A stretch of DNA of 38,921 nt. It comes from Kitasatospora phosalacinea (lineage in GTDB: Bacteria; Actinomycetota; Actinomycetes; Streptomycetales; Streptomycetaceae). Both the position numbers and the translations under genes were made by a program. Below the pieces are notes generated by a model. That model worked only from the letters and a program-made list of their open reading frames with translations, ran no database searches and had not been told where the DNA came from. Below are positions 22,731 through 31,286 of the stretch, piece after piece; positions within the stretch are counted from its first letter, which is position 1, and every line of letters begins with the position of its first letter. The stretch lies in the NCBI RefSeq assembly GCF_000717185.1, contig NZ_JNYE01000072.1, positions 1-38,921 on the forward strand, read 5' to 3'.

Positions 22731-25700
22731 ATGGACACCGACAAACAGCGCACGGTTTCCCGGACCCGCCCCACCTCCCCGCTCGCGGCGGGTGGCGCGC
22801 CGGTACCGGACGGCCTGCTGGCGATCCCGGTGGCCACGGCGCTGATCGCGGCGGACGGCCGGATCCTGCACTGGAGCCCGGACGCGGAGGCCCTGCTCGG
22901 CTTCCCGGCGGACCGGGCGGTGGGGACGCGCGCGGCGGACATCCTGGTCGGCCCGGAGCGGCGCCCGGCGGCGCTGGAGCTGTTCGCCCGGATCCTGAGC
23001 GGCCGCGCCTGGGCGGGGGTGTTCCCGGTGCGGCACCGGGACGGGCACCTGGTGCGGCTCGACTTCCGGACCTACCCGGTGCTGGACCGCAGCGGCTCGC
23101 CGATGGTGCTGGCGGTGGCGTCCGACGTCAGCGAGGTGCGGCGGCTGGCGGCGGACCTGGCGGTGCTGGACGGGTTCTTCACGCAGTCGCCGGTCGGCAT
23201 GGGCGTGTTCGACACCGAGCTGCGCTTCGTCCGGCTGAACGAGGCGCTGGCCCGGATCAACGGGCTGCCGGTGGCGCGGCACCTGGGGCGGCGGCTGTCC
23301 GAGGTGCTGCCGGGGATCGACGGCCGGACGGCCGAGGAGACGATGCGCCGCATCCTGGCCGACGGCGAGCCGCTGGTGGACCTGCGGACGCACGGCCGGA
23401 CGGCGGCCGACCCGGAGCGCGAGCACGCCTGGTCGGTGTCGAGCTTCCGGCTGGAGCAGCCGGACGGCACGGTGCTGGGGGTCAGCACCACGGTGGTGGA
23501 CATCACCGACCGCTTCGAGGCGGAGACCAGCGCCGAGGCCGCCCAGCAGCGGCTGGCGCTGCTGAACGAGGCCTCCACCCGGATCGGCACCACGCTGGAC
23601 CTGGCCACCACGGCCCGCGAGCTGGCCGAGACCGCCGCCCCGATCCTGGCCGACACCGTGGTGGTGGAGGTGCTGGACGGCCTGGTGCGGGGCGAGCCGG
23701 CCGCGCTGCCGGGCCGGGCGGACCGGTCCGCGGTGCTGCGCCGGATGGCGTTCCACACCGTGCCGGACAGCGGAATCACCTCGATCGCCCCGGCGGGCAC
23801 CGTGCAGCGGCTGCACCCGAGCACGCCGTACGCGTGGGCGCTGTCGCACGGGAAGCCGGTGCTGGTGCCGCGCACGGACGGCGCCGCGATGAGCTGGTTC
23901 GCGAACGACCCGGTGCGCGGCGGGGAGATCCGGGCCCAGGGGGTGCGTTCGCTGATGGTGGTGCCGCTGATCGCGCGCGGCGCGGCGATCGGCACCGCCA
24001 CGTTCTTCCGCTCCCGCAGCACGGCGCCGTACGACCGCGCCGACCTGGCGCTGGCGAGCGAGCTGGCGGCGCGGGCGGCGGTCTCGATCGACAACGCGCT
24101 GCTGTACACCCGGGAGCGGGACGCGGCCGAGCAGCGGCAGCGGGCCCTGGAGGCCACGGAGGCCGCCCAGCAGCGGCTGGCGCTGCTGAACGAGGCCTCC
24201 ACCCGGATCGGCACCACGCTGGACCTGTCGATCACCGCGCAGGAGCTGGTGGACGTGGTGATCCCGCGGTTCGCGGACTTCGTGACGGTGGACATCCGCG
24301 AGGCCGTGCTGACCGGCGAGGACCCGGAGCCGGTGCCGGAGTCCGGTTCGGTGGCGCTGCGGGCGGTCGCGGTGGGCGAGGGGGAGGACGGCACGCTGCT
24401 GACCGGGGCGGCGGACCCGATCGGGGAGACCACCCGTTCGGCCAAGCTGTACGCGCAGGCGATGCGCACCGGCCGGTCGATCCTGGTGCCGCACGTGGAC
24501 GAGTCCGAGCTGCGCCGGATCGTCGCGCACCAGGACCGGGTCCAGCCGGGCCTGGACGCCGGGATCCACTCGTACCTGATGGTGCCGCTGCTGGCCCGCG
24601 GGCAGGTGCTGGGCGGGGTGGAGTTCGTGCGGCTGGCGAACCCGGAGTCGTTCACCCCGGCGGACCAGGCGCTGGGCGAGGAGCTGGCGGCGCGGGCCGC
24701 GGTGTGCATCGACAACGCCCGGCTGTACCGGCGGGAGCGGGACACCGCGCTGACGCTGCAGCGCAGCCTGCTGCCGCAGGACGTGCACGGCACTCCGGGG
24801 CTGGAGATCGCGCACCGCTACCTGCCGTCGACGGTGGGTGACGAGATCGGCGGCGACTGGTTCGACGTGGTGCCGCTGACCGGCGGCCGGGTGGCGCTGA
24901 TCGTCGGGGACGTGATGGGGCACGGCATCCGGGCGGCCGCGACGATGGGCCAGCTGCGGACGGTGGCCCGGACGCTGGTCACGCTGGACCTGGATCCGGC
25001 GCGGGTGCTGCGGCGGCTGGACGAGGCGACCGCGCAGCTCGGCGAGGGCCAGTTCGCGACGTGCGTGTGCGCGGTGTTCGACCCGGTGGACGAGGAGTGC
25101 ATCCTGGCCTCCGCGGGACACCTGCCGCCGGTGCTCTCGGAGCGGGACGGCGAGGCCCGGCTGGTGGAGCCGCCGCCGGGCGCGCCGCTGGGCGTGGGCG
25201 GGGTGCCGTTCGAGTCGGTGCGCTTCCCGCTGCGCGAGGACGGGCTGCTGGTGCTGTACACGGACGGGCTGGTGGAGCGGCGCGGGCAGGACCTGGACGA
25301 CGGCCTGGAGCTGCTGCGCGCGACGGTCACCCGGCGGCAGCCGACCCTGGAGCAGGGCTGCGACGCGGTGCTGGGGGCGTTCGGGGCGACGCTGGGGCAG
25401 GACGACGTGGCGGTGATCATGGCGCACTCCGGTCCGGTCGGCGCGGACCGGCTGGCGACCCTGGCGCTGTCCGGGGATCCGGCGCTGCTGCGGCACGCCC
25501 GGGAGTTCACCCGGCGGACGCTGACCGGGTGGGGGCTCGGCTCGCTGGTGGAGCCGGTGGTGCTGCTGACCGGCGAGCTGCTGGCGAACGCGGTGCTGCA
25601 CGCGGGTTCGCCGATGCAGCTGCGGATGTTCCGGGGGGCGCTGCTGACCGTGGAGGTGTCGGACGCGGACAGCCGGGAACCGCGGCTGCGGCCGGTGGGC

Positions 25701-25829
25701 GAGCACGACGAGGGCGGGCGGGGGATGCTGCTGATCAACGAGTTGGCGCACCGCTGGGGCAGCCGGGCGACCCGGGACGGCAAGGTGGTCTGGTTCGAGA
25801 TGGAGCTCCCGGTCCGATCATCACACTGA
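22731..25829 (+). CDS. PAS-PAS-GAF-GAF-SpoIIE (PP2C)-HATPase regulator
   Basis: This is a 1032-residue soluble sensor phosphatase. Two PAS domains (about 25-130 and 140-255) are followed by two GAF domains (about 280-455 and 488-665). The SpoIIE/PP2C domain (about 675-895) has GDEIGGDWFDVVPL, VGDVMGHGIRAAATMGQLR and DDVAVIM as metal-binding landmarks. The carboxy end (about 905-1030) is an anti-sigma-like HATPase with LTGELLANAVLHAG and EGGRGMLLINELAHRWG. Such proteins dephosphorylate anti-anti-sigma factors in streptomycete partner-switching pathways, and the HATPase can act as the cognate kinase. I prefer the ATG at 22731 because AGGTGG precedes it; the GTG at 22701 would add ten residues. 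An exact 69-bp DNA repeat marks the start of each GAF unit. Ligand and target are unknown. Confidence 0.9.
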   Translation: MDTDKQRTVSRTRPTSPLAAGGAPVPDGLLAIPVATALIAADGRILHWSPDAEALLGFPADRAVGTRAADILVGPERRPAALELFARILSGRAWAGVFPVRHRDGHLVRLDFRTYPVLDRSGSPMVLAVASDVSEVRRLAADLAVLDGFFTQSPVGMGVFDTELRFVRLNEALARINGLPVARHLGRRLSEVLPGIDGRTAEETMRRILADGEPLVDLRTHGRTAADPEREHAWSVSSFRLEQPDGTVLGVSTTVVDITDRFEAETSAEAAQQRLALLNEASTRIGTTLDLATTARELAETAAPILADTVVVEVLDGLVRGEPAALPGRADRSAVLRRMAFHTVPDSGITSIAPAGTVQRLHPSTPYAWALSHGKPVLVPRTDGAAMSWFANDPVRGGEIRAQGVRSLMVVPLIARGAAIGTATFFRSRSTAPYDRADLALASELAARAAVSIDNALLYTRERDAAEQRQRALEATEAAQQRLALLNEASTRIGTTLDLSITAQELVDVVIPRFADFVTVDIREAVLTGEDPEPVPESGSVALRAVAVGEGEDGTLLTGAADPIGETTRSAKLYAQAMRTGRSILVPHVDESELRRIVAHQDRVQPGLDAGIHSYLMVPLLARGQVLGGVEFVRLANPESFTPADQALGEELAARAAVCIDNARLYRRERDTALTLQRSLLPQDVHGTPGLEIAHRYLPSTVGDEIGGDWFDVVPLTGGRVALIVGDVMGHGIRAAATMGQLRTVARTLVTLDLDPARVLRRLDEATAQLGEGQFATCVCAVFDPVDEECILASAGHLPPVLSERDGEARLVEPPPGAPLGVGGVPFESVRFPLREDGLLVLYTDGLVERRGQDLDDGLELLRATVTRRQPTLEQGCDAVLGAFGATLGQDDVAVIMAHSGPVGADRLATLALSGDPALLRHAREFTRRTLTGWGLGSLVEPVVLLTGELLANAVLHAGSPMQLRMFRGALLTVEVSDADSREPRLRPVGEHDEGGRGMLLINELAHRWGSRATRDGKVVWFEMELPVRSSH
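23535..23603 (+). repeat. 69-bp direct repeat, copy A
   Basis: These 69 bp are identical to 24159-24227. They encode the AAQQRLALLNEASTRIG helix that leads into the first GAF domain. Synonymous positions are also identical, so the match is not explained by protein similarity alone. Confidence 0.9.
24159..24227 (+). repeat. 69-bp direct repeat, copy B
   Basis: This is the second copy of the 69-bp segment, leading into the second GAF domain, 624 bp after copy A. Recombination between the copies would delete one GAF unit in frame, because 624 is a multiple of three. Confidence 0.9.
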
Positions 25830-26053
25830 CGCAACGTCAACTCCCTTCTGCTGCAGGTGGGTCAACGCCGTGCGTCACCCCGTACGGCATCCGGCGGTAC
25901 CGCGCTCACCCGTCGCGGCGGTGCCCTTGCCCCGGCCGGGTGACCGCCCGGCCCGCGGCGTGCGGCCCGGGCCCGCGGGCGCCGATGATCGTCGCGTCCG
26001 GCACCAACCCGCGTCCGGCGCCACCGCGTTCGACGCCAAGCTTGGAGAACTCG

Positions 26054-26467
26054 ATGCGTTCCAGCCTCGCCAAGGTCACCACCGCCACCCTCCTCACCGG
26101 GCTCGCCCTGCTCGGCACCGCGGGCACCGCCTCCGCCCACGGCCACGGCCACGGCCACCACATGCACCCGCACGGGGCGCTCGCCGTCGGCGGCGACGCG
26201 GCGGCCCAGGGCGGCGACGCGGGCGCGGTGGGCGGCGACGCCTGGGCCGAGGGCGGCGACGCGCTGGGCGTCGGCGGGGACGCGGGCGCGCTGGGCGGCA
26301 ACGCCGGTGCGGTCGGCGGGGACGCCTGGGCCGAGGGCGGGAACGCGGGCGCGGTCGGCGGCGACGCCGAGGCGCTGTGCGGCTCGGCCCTGGCCGTCGG
26401 CGGCGACGCGCTGGGCAACGGCGGCGACGCCCTCGCGGTCGGCGGGGACGCCTTCTCCTCGCACTGA
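26054..26467 (+). CDS. Small secreted His-rich, heptad-repeat protein
   Basis: I do not recognise a family for this 137-residue protein. The signal peptide (1-28, TASA) would release a mature protein starting HGHGHGHHMHPHG, with seven histidines in 13 residues. From residue 43 to 133 there are 13 exact-length heptads of the form x-x-x-G-G-D-A, such as LAVGGDA, GAVGGDA and WAEGGDA. Asp is sometimes Asn, and heptad 10 is EALCGSA with the only cysteine of the repeat block. A regular Gly-Gly-Asp heptad suggests a stacked beta-solenoid or a flexible repeat. The His-rich start suggests metal binding. TTGGAGA precedes the ATG. It is a single gene ended by a strong hairpin. Confidence 0.8.
   Translation: MRSSLAKVTTATLLTGLALLGTAGTASAHGHGHGHHMHPHGALAVGGDAAAQGGDAGAVGGDAWAEGGDALGVGGDAGALGGNAGAVGGDAWAEGGNAGAVGGDAEALCGSALAVGGDALGNGGDALAVGGDAFSSH
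26180..26452 (+). repeat. 13 tandem 21-bp units (heptad codons)
   Basis: The heptad block is a DNA repeat of period 21 with GGCGGCGACGC-like cores in each unit. Units differ in the three variable codons, so the array is old enough to have diverged or is selected for its variable positions. Confidence 0.85.
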
Positions 26468-26484
26468 CGCCCCTCGGTGCTCCG

Positions 26485-26521
26485 GCGGCCGGGCGGACCC
26501 CTCTGGGGTCCGCCCGGCCGC
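26485..26521. terminator. 17-bp perfect stem terminator
   Basis: A perfect 17-bp stem (26485-26501 with 26505-26521) closes on a TCT loop. It lies between the convergent heptad-repeat gene and the SDR gene and probably terminates both. Confidence 0.9.
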
Positions 26522-26528
26522 GGTGCCG

Positions 26529-27299
26529 TCAGGAGAGCGGGGTGACGTACGCGCCGGAGATGCCGCCGTCCACCAGGAAGGTGCTGGCGGTCATGAAGGA
26601 GGAGTCGTCGCTGGCCAGGAAGGCCACCGCGGCGGCGATCTCCTCGGGTTCGGCGAACCGGCCGAGCGGGATGTGCACCAGGCGGCGGGCGGCGCGCTCC
26701 GGGTCCTTGGCGAACAGCTCCTGCAGCAGCGGGGTGTTGACCGGGCCGGGGCACAGCGCGTTGACCCGGATGCCCTCGCGGGCGAACTCCACGCCCAGCT
26801 CCCGGCTCATCGCCAGCACGCCGCCCTTGGAGGCGCTGTAGGAGATCTGCGAGGTCGCGGCGCCCATCACCGCCACGAAGGACGCGGTGTTGATGATCGA
26901 TCCCTTGCCCTGCCGCCGCATGTGGCCGATCGCGTACTTGCAGCACAGGTACACGGAGGTCAGGTTGACGTCCTGGACGCGCTTCCACGCCTCCAGGCCG
27001 GTGACCAGGATGGAGTCGTCGTCCGGCGGGGAGATGCCCGCGTTGTTGAAGGCCACGTCCAGGCTGCCGTAGTGCTCGACGGCGGTGTCGAACAGCGCCC
27101 GGACCTGCTCCTCGTCGGTCACGTCGGTGCGCACGAACAGGCCGCCGACCTCGTTGGCGGCCTTGGCGCCGGTCTCCTCGTCGATGTCGGCGCACACCAC
27201 CTTCGCCCCCTCGGCGGCGAAGCGGCGCACCGTGGCCAGGCCGATGCCGCTGCCCGCGCCGGTGACGACCGCCACCCGGCCGTCAAGTCGCTTGCTCAT
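26529..27299 (-). CDS. Short-chain dehydrogenase/reductase
   Basis: This is a 256-residue NAD(P)-dependent classical SDR. The amino-terminal GAGSGIG is the cofactor loop; NNAG follows, and the catalytic YSASKGG has the Tyr and Lys (YxxxK) with a preceding Ser in the NTASFVAVMG strand. CADIDEE after the second strand gives an acidic residue that favours NAD. It is the last gene of a three-gene minus-strand operon, 5 nt after the aldehyde dehydrogenase stop. GGAGG within that end serves as ribosome site for the ATG at 27299; the earlier ATG at 27308 is too close to it. In the operon it may oxidise or reduce an alcohol or carbonyl intermediate from an amine or from gamma-glutamyl ligase products. 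Confidence 0.88.
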   Translation of the reverse strand: MSKRLDGRVAVVTGAGSGIGLATVRRFAAEGAKVVCADIDEETGAKAANEVGGLFVRTDVTDEEQVRALFDTAVEHYGSLDVAFNNAGISPPDDDSILVTGLEAWKRVQDVNLTSVYLCCKYAIGHMRRQGKGSIINTASFVAVMGAATSQISYSASKGGVLAMSRELGVEFAREGIRVNALCPGPVNTPLLQELFAKDPERAARRLVHIPLGRFAEPEEIAAAVAFLASDDSSFMTASTFLVDGGISGAYVTPLS

Positions 27300-27304
27300 G
27301 TGGT

Positions 27305-28681
27305 TCATTCCTCCGTGGCGATGAAGACGTTCTTGGTCTCGGTGAAGGCGTGCAGGGCGTCCGGTCCGAGCTCGCGGCCCAGGCCGGACTGCTTGAAACC
27401 GCCGAAGGGCGTCCAGTAGCGCACCGAGGAGTGCGAGTTGACGGACAGGTTGCCCGCCTCCACCGCCCGGGCGACGCGCAGCGCCCGGCCCACGTCCCTG
27501 GTCCAGATCGACCCGGACAGGCCGTACTCGGTGGCGTTGGCGATCCGCACCGCGTCGCTCTCGCCGCGGAACGGGACCACCGCGACCACCGGGCCGAACA
27601 CCTCCTCGGTGAACGCCCGGTGGTCGGGGGCGATCGGCGCCAGCACCGTCGGCGGGTACCAGAAGCCCGGCCCCTCGGGCGCGCTGCCGCGGAACGCCAC
27701 CTCGGTGTCGCCGTCCACGTAGGACGCCACCCGGGCCCGGTGCGCGGCCGAGATCAGCGGCCCCATCTCGGTCTTCTCGTCCGCCGGGTCGCCGACCCGC
27801 ACCCCGCGGACCGCGCGCTCCAACCGCTCCAGGAACTCCTCGTGCACGCTCGCCTCGACCAGGATCCGGGAGCGCGCGCAGCAGTCCTGCCCGGCGTTGT
27901 CGAAGACCGCGTAGGGGGCGGTGGCGGCGGCCTTGTCCAGGTCGGCGTCGGCGAAGACGATGTTGGCGCTCTTGCCGCCGAGTTCCAGCGTGACGGGTTT
28001 GACCTGGGCGGCGCAGCCCGCCATCACCGACCTGCCGACGGCGGTGGAACCGGTGAACACCACCTTGCGGACGCCGGGGTGGGTGACGAAGCGCTGCCCG
28101 ACCACCGGCCCGCGGCCGGGCAGCACCTGCAGCACGCCCTCGGGCAGGCCCGCGCGCAGCGCGAGTTCGGCCAGCCGCAGCGCGGTGAGCGGGGTGAGCT
28201 CGGCCGGTTTGACGATGACGGTGTTCCCGGCGGCCAGCGCGGGGGCCAGCGCCCAGGCCGCGATCGGCAGCGGGAAGTTCCACGGGACGATCACGCCGAC
28301 CACGCCCAGCGGCTCGTGGAAGGTGACGTCGAGACCGCCGGCGACCGGGATCTGGCGGCCGAACAGCCGCTCGGGCGCGCCCGCGTAGTACTCGATCACG
28401 TCCCGGGCGTTGCCGGCCTCCCAGCGGGCGTTGCCGATGGTGTGCCCGGCATTGGCGACCTCCAGGAGGGCCAGTTGCTCGCGCTCGGCGTCGACCTCGG
28501 CGGCGAAGCGGCGCAGCAGCCGGGCCCGGTCGCCGGGCGCCACGTTCCGCCAGCCCTCGAACGCCGCCCCGGCCCGGGCGATCGCGGCGTCGGTCGCGGC
28601 CAGGTCGGCCAGCTCGACGGTGGCGATCACCTCCTCGGTGGCGGGATTGACCACCTGGTACGGCTCGGACCCCTCGGTCAC
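27305..28681 (-). CDS. Aldehyde dehydrogenase (PuuC-like)
   Basis: This is a 458-residue NAD(P)-dependent aldehyde dehydrogenase. Asn135 in VPWNFP, Glu233 in LELGGKS and catalytic Cys267 in NAGQDCCA are all in place. The first residues MTEGSEPYQVVNPATEEVIATV and the closing WTPFGGFKQSGLGRELGPDAL are typical of the superfamily. Next to a glutamine-synthetase-like ligase, the expected substrate is a gamma-glutamylated amino-aldehyde or a related aldehyde, as in PuuC or in the ethanolamine/polyamine routes of streptomycetes. The GTG at 28681 follows GAGGAGGAG. The gene lies 43 nt after the ligase and 5 nt before the SDR. Confidence 0.9.
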   Translation of the reverse strand: MTEGSEPYQVVNPATEEVIATVELADLAATDAAIARAGAAFEGWRNVAPGDRARLLRRFAAEVDAEREQLALLEVANAGHTIGNARWEAGNARDVIEYYAGAPERLFGRQIPVAGGLDVTFHEPLGVVGVIVPWNFPLPIAAWALAPALAAGNTVIVKPAELTPLTALRLAELALRAGLPEGVLQVLPGRGPVVGQRFVTHPGVRKVVFTGSTAVGRSVMAGCAAQVKPVTLELGGKSANIVFADADLDKAAATAPYAVFDNAGQDCCARSRILVEASVHEEFLERLERAVRGVRVGDPADEKTEMGPLISAAHRARVASYVDGDTEVAFRGSAPEGPGFWYPPTVLAPIAPDHRAFTEEVFGPVVAVVPFRGESDAVRIANATEYGLSGSIWTRDVGRALRVARAVEAGNLSVNSHSSVRYWTPFGGFKQSGLGRELGPDALHAFTETKNVFIATEE

Positions 28682-28724
28682 CTGCTCCTCCTCGTGCTCG
28701 TGTCGTGCTCGTCCCGTGCGCGCC

Positions 28725-30083
28725 TCACAGCCGTTCGAAGCCGCGGCGGCGCTCCCAGTCGGTCACCGCGGCGTCGTACGCGGCGAGTTCGACCCGCCCG
28801 GCGTGGACGTAGTGCCGCACGACGTCCTTGCCGAACGCCTCGGTGGCGGCCTCGCTGCCCTCGAACCGGTCGACCGCCTCGCGCAGCGTCGCGGGCACCC
28901 GGGGCGCGTCGGAGGCGTAGGCGTTGCCGGTGAACTCGGCCTCGAGCGGCAGCTGGTGCTCCACCCCGTGCAGCCCGGCCGCGATCAGCGCGGCCACCGC
29001 CAGGTACGGGTTGACGTCGCCGCCGGGCACCCGGTTCTCGAACCGCAGCGAGGCCCCGTGCCCGACCACCCGCAGCGCGCACGTCCGGTTGTCGCGGCCC
29101 CAGGCGATCGCGGTGGGGGCGAAGCTGCCCGGTACGTAGCGCTTGTAGGAGTTGACGGTCGGGGCGAGCAGCAGCGCGAACCGGTCGAGGCAGGCGAGCT
29201 GCCCGGCCAGGAAGTGCTCCATCGTCCGGGAGAAGCCGTGCGGGCCCTCACCGGGGAACACCGGGCGGCCCCGCTCGTCGCGCAGGCTCAGGTGCACGTG
29301 GCAGGAGTTGCCCTCGCGCTCGTCGTACTTGGCCATGAAGGTGAGGCTGACGCCCTCCTGCGCGGCGATCTCCTTGGCGCCGGTCTTGTAGACCGCGTGG
29401 TCGTCGCAGGTGGTCAGCGCGTCGGCGTAGCGGAACGCGATCTCGTGCTGCCCGAGGTTGCACTCGCCCTTCGCGGACTCCACGGTCAGCCCGGCCCCGG
29501 CCATGCCGGTGCGCAGGCGGCGCAGCAGCGGTTCGATCCGGGCGGTGCCGAGGATCGAGTAGTCGACGTTGTACTGGTTGACGGGCGTGAGGTCCTGGTA
29601 GTGCTTCTCCCAGGCGTGCTCGTAGCTGTCCCGGAACACCATGAACTCCAGCTCGGTGCCCACGTACGCGCCCCAGCCGTAGCCCGCCAGCCGTTCCAGT
29701 TGGCGGCGCAGCACCTGGCGGGGCGAGACCGCGACCGGAGTGCCGTCGTGGTGGGCGAGGTCGCACTGGACCATGGCGGTGGCCGGGTGCCAGGGCACCA
29801 TCCGCAGGGTGGCGAGGTCGGGAGCGAAGACCAGGTCCCCGTAGCCGCTCTCCCAGGAGGAGACGGTGTAGCCGTCGACGGTGTTCATCTCCACGTCCAC
29901 CGCCAGCAGGTAGCCGCAGCCCTCGGCGCCGCCGGTCAGCACCTCGGTGAGGAAGTACCCGGCGTCCAGGCGTTTGCCCTGCAACCGGCCCTGCATGTCG
30001 GTGACGGCCAGCACGACCGTCTCCACCGCGCCCTCGGCCACCAAGCTCCGCAGCCGCTCCACCGTGAGCCGTGCCTCGGTCAT
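28725..30083 (-). CDS. Glutamine-synthetase-like gamma-glutamyl amine ligase
   Basis: This 452-residue protein has the GS catalytic fold. Motifs include YVGTELEFMVF, VESAKGECNLGQHEIAFRYAD, GNSCHVHLSLRDE, a TVNSYKRYVPGSFAP block and a final GASLRFENRVPGGDVNPYLAVAALIAAG. The tyrosine-adenylylation loop of true GlnA is not seen. With the aldehyde dehydrogenase and SDR downstream, this layout fits the streptomycete GlnA3/GlnA4 group, which ligates glutamate to polyamines or ethanolamine for nitrogen and carbon use. Which amine is used cannot be told from motifs. The ATG at 30083 is preceded by GGAGGTGG. It is the first gene of the operon, and an inverted repeat near 30200 may be its operator. Confidence 0.87.
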   Translation of the reverse strand: MTEARLTVERLRSLVAEGAVETVVLAVTDMQGRLQGKRLDAGYFLTEVLTGGAEGCGYLLAVDVEMNTVDGYTVSSWESGYGDLVFAPDLATLRMVPWHPATAMVQCDLAHHDGTPVAVSPRQVLRRQLERLAGYGWGAYVGTELEFMVFRDSYEHAWEKHYQDLTPVNQYNVDYSILGTARIEPLLRRLRTGMAGAGLTVESAKGECNLGQHEIAFRYADALTTCDDHAVYKTGAKEIAAQEGVSLTFMAKYDEREGNSCHVHLSLRDERGRPVFPGEGPHGFSRTMEHFLAGQLACLDRFALLLAPTVNSYKRYVPGSFAPTAIAWGRDNRTCALRVVGHGASLRFENRVPGGDVNPYLAVAALIAAGLHGVEHQLPLEAEFTGNAYASDAPRVPATLREAVDRFEGSEAATEAFGKDVVRHYVHAGRVELAAYDAAVTDWERRRGFERL

Positions 30084-30191
30084 CCGCCCACCACCTCCGC
30101 CACCCGGCCCGCCGCGCGCGGACCGGTCCGCCACAGCGACGATGATCCCGCCCCCGGCCCGGGCACACCAGTGTCCGCGCGGGTGTCACTG

Positions 30192-30214
30192 TTTCCTGAT
30201 CAATCGTCAGAAAA
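30192..30214 (-). promoter_or_regulatory. AT-rich inverted repeat upstream of the ligase operon
   Basis: TTTCCTGA (30192-30199) and TCAGAAAA (30207-30214) form a 7-of-8 inverted repeat with a 7-nt spacer in an AT-rich block, 109-131 bp before the ligase start. It has the shape of a MarR- or GntR-type operator. No regulator gene is nearby. Confidence 0.4.
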
Positions 30215-30361
30215 TCTTTCCTGCATGCGAGATGACTGGCCATCAGTTCCCCTGCCACCCCGCCCTCCTTCCCCGGTTCCGAAATCCGATTGCCCCGGAC
30301 GGCCGGACCTGCTTCGGTGGCGCGTGCCCGTCCGTCCCGTCCGCCCTGGAGCCCGCTGCCC

Positions 30362-31258
<897 letters not shown>

Positions 31259-31286
31259 GCCGCTCCGGTAGGCCGCCCCGCTCGGC

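Noticed and set aside
22593..25751. A long minus-strand frame antisense to the SpoIIE-type gene, apparently extending the pseudouridine synthase
   Set aside because: Only the part below 22592 has RluA motifs. The rest is His/Arg/Gln-rich shadow sequence opposite strongly conserved domains.
25830..26053. TGACG-CAA-CGTCA inverted repeat after the SpoIIE-type gene as a terminator
   Set aside because: Its 5-bp stem is too short, and it is not followed by a run of T. It may be chance.
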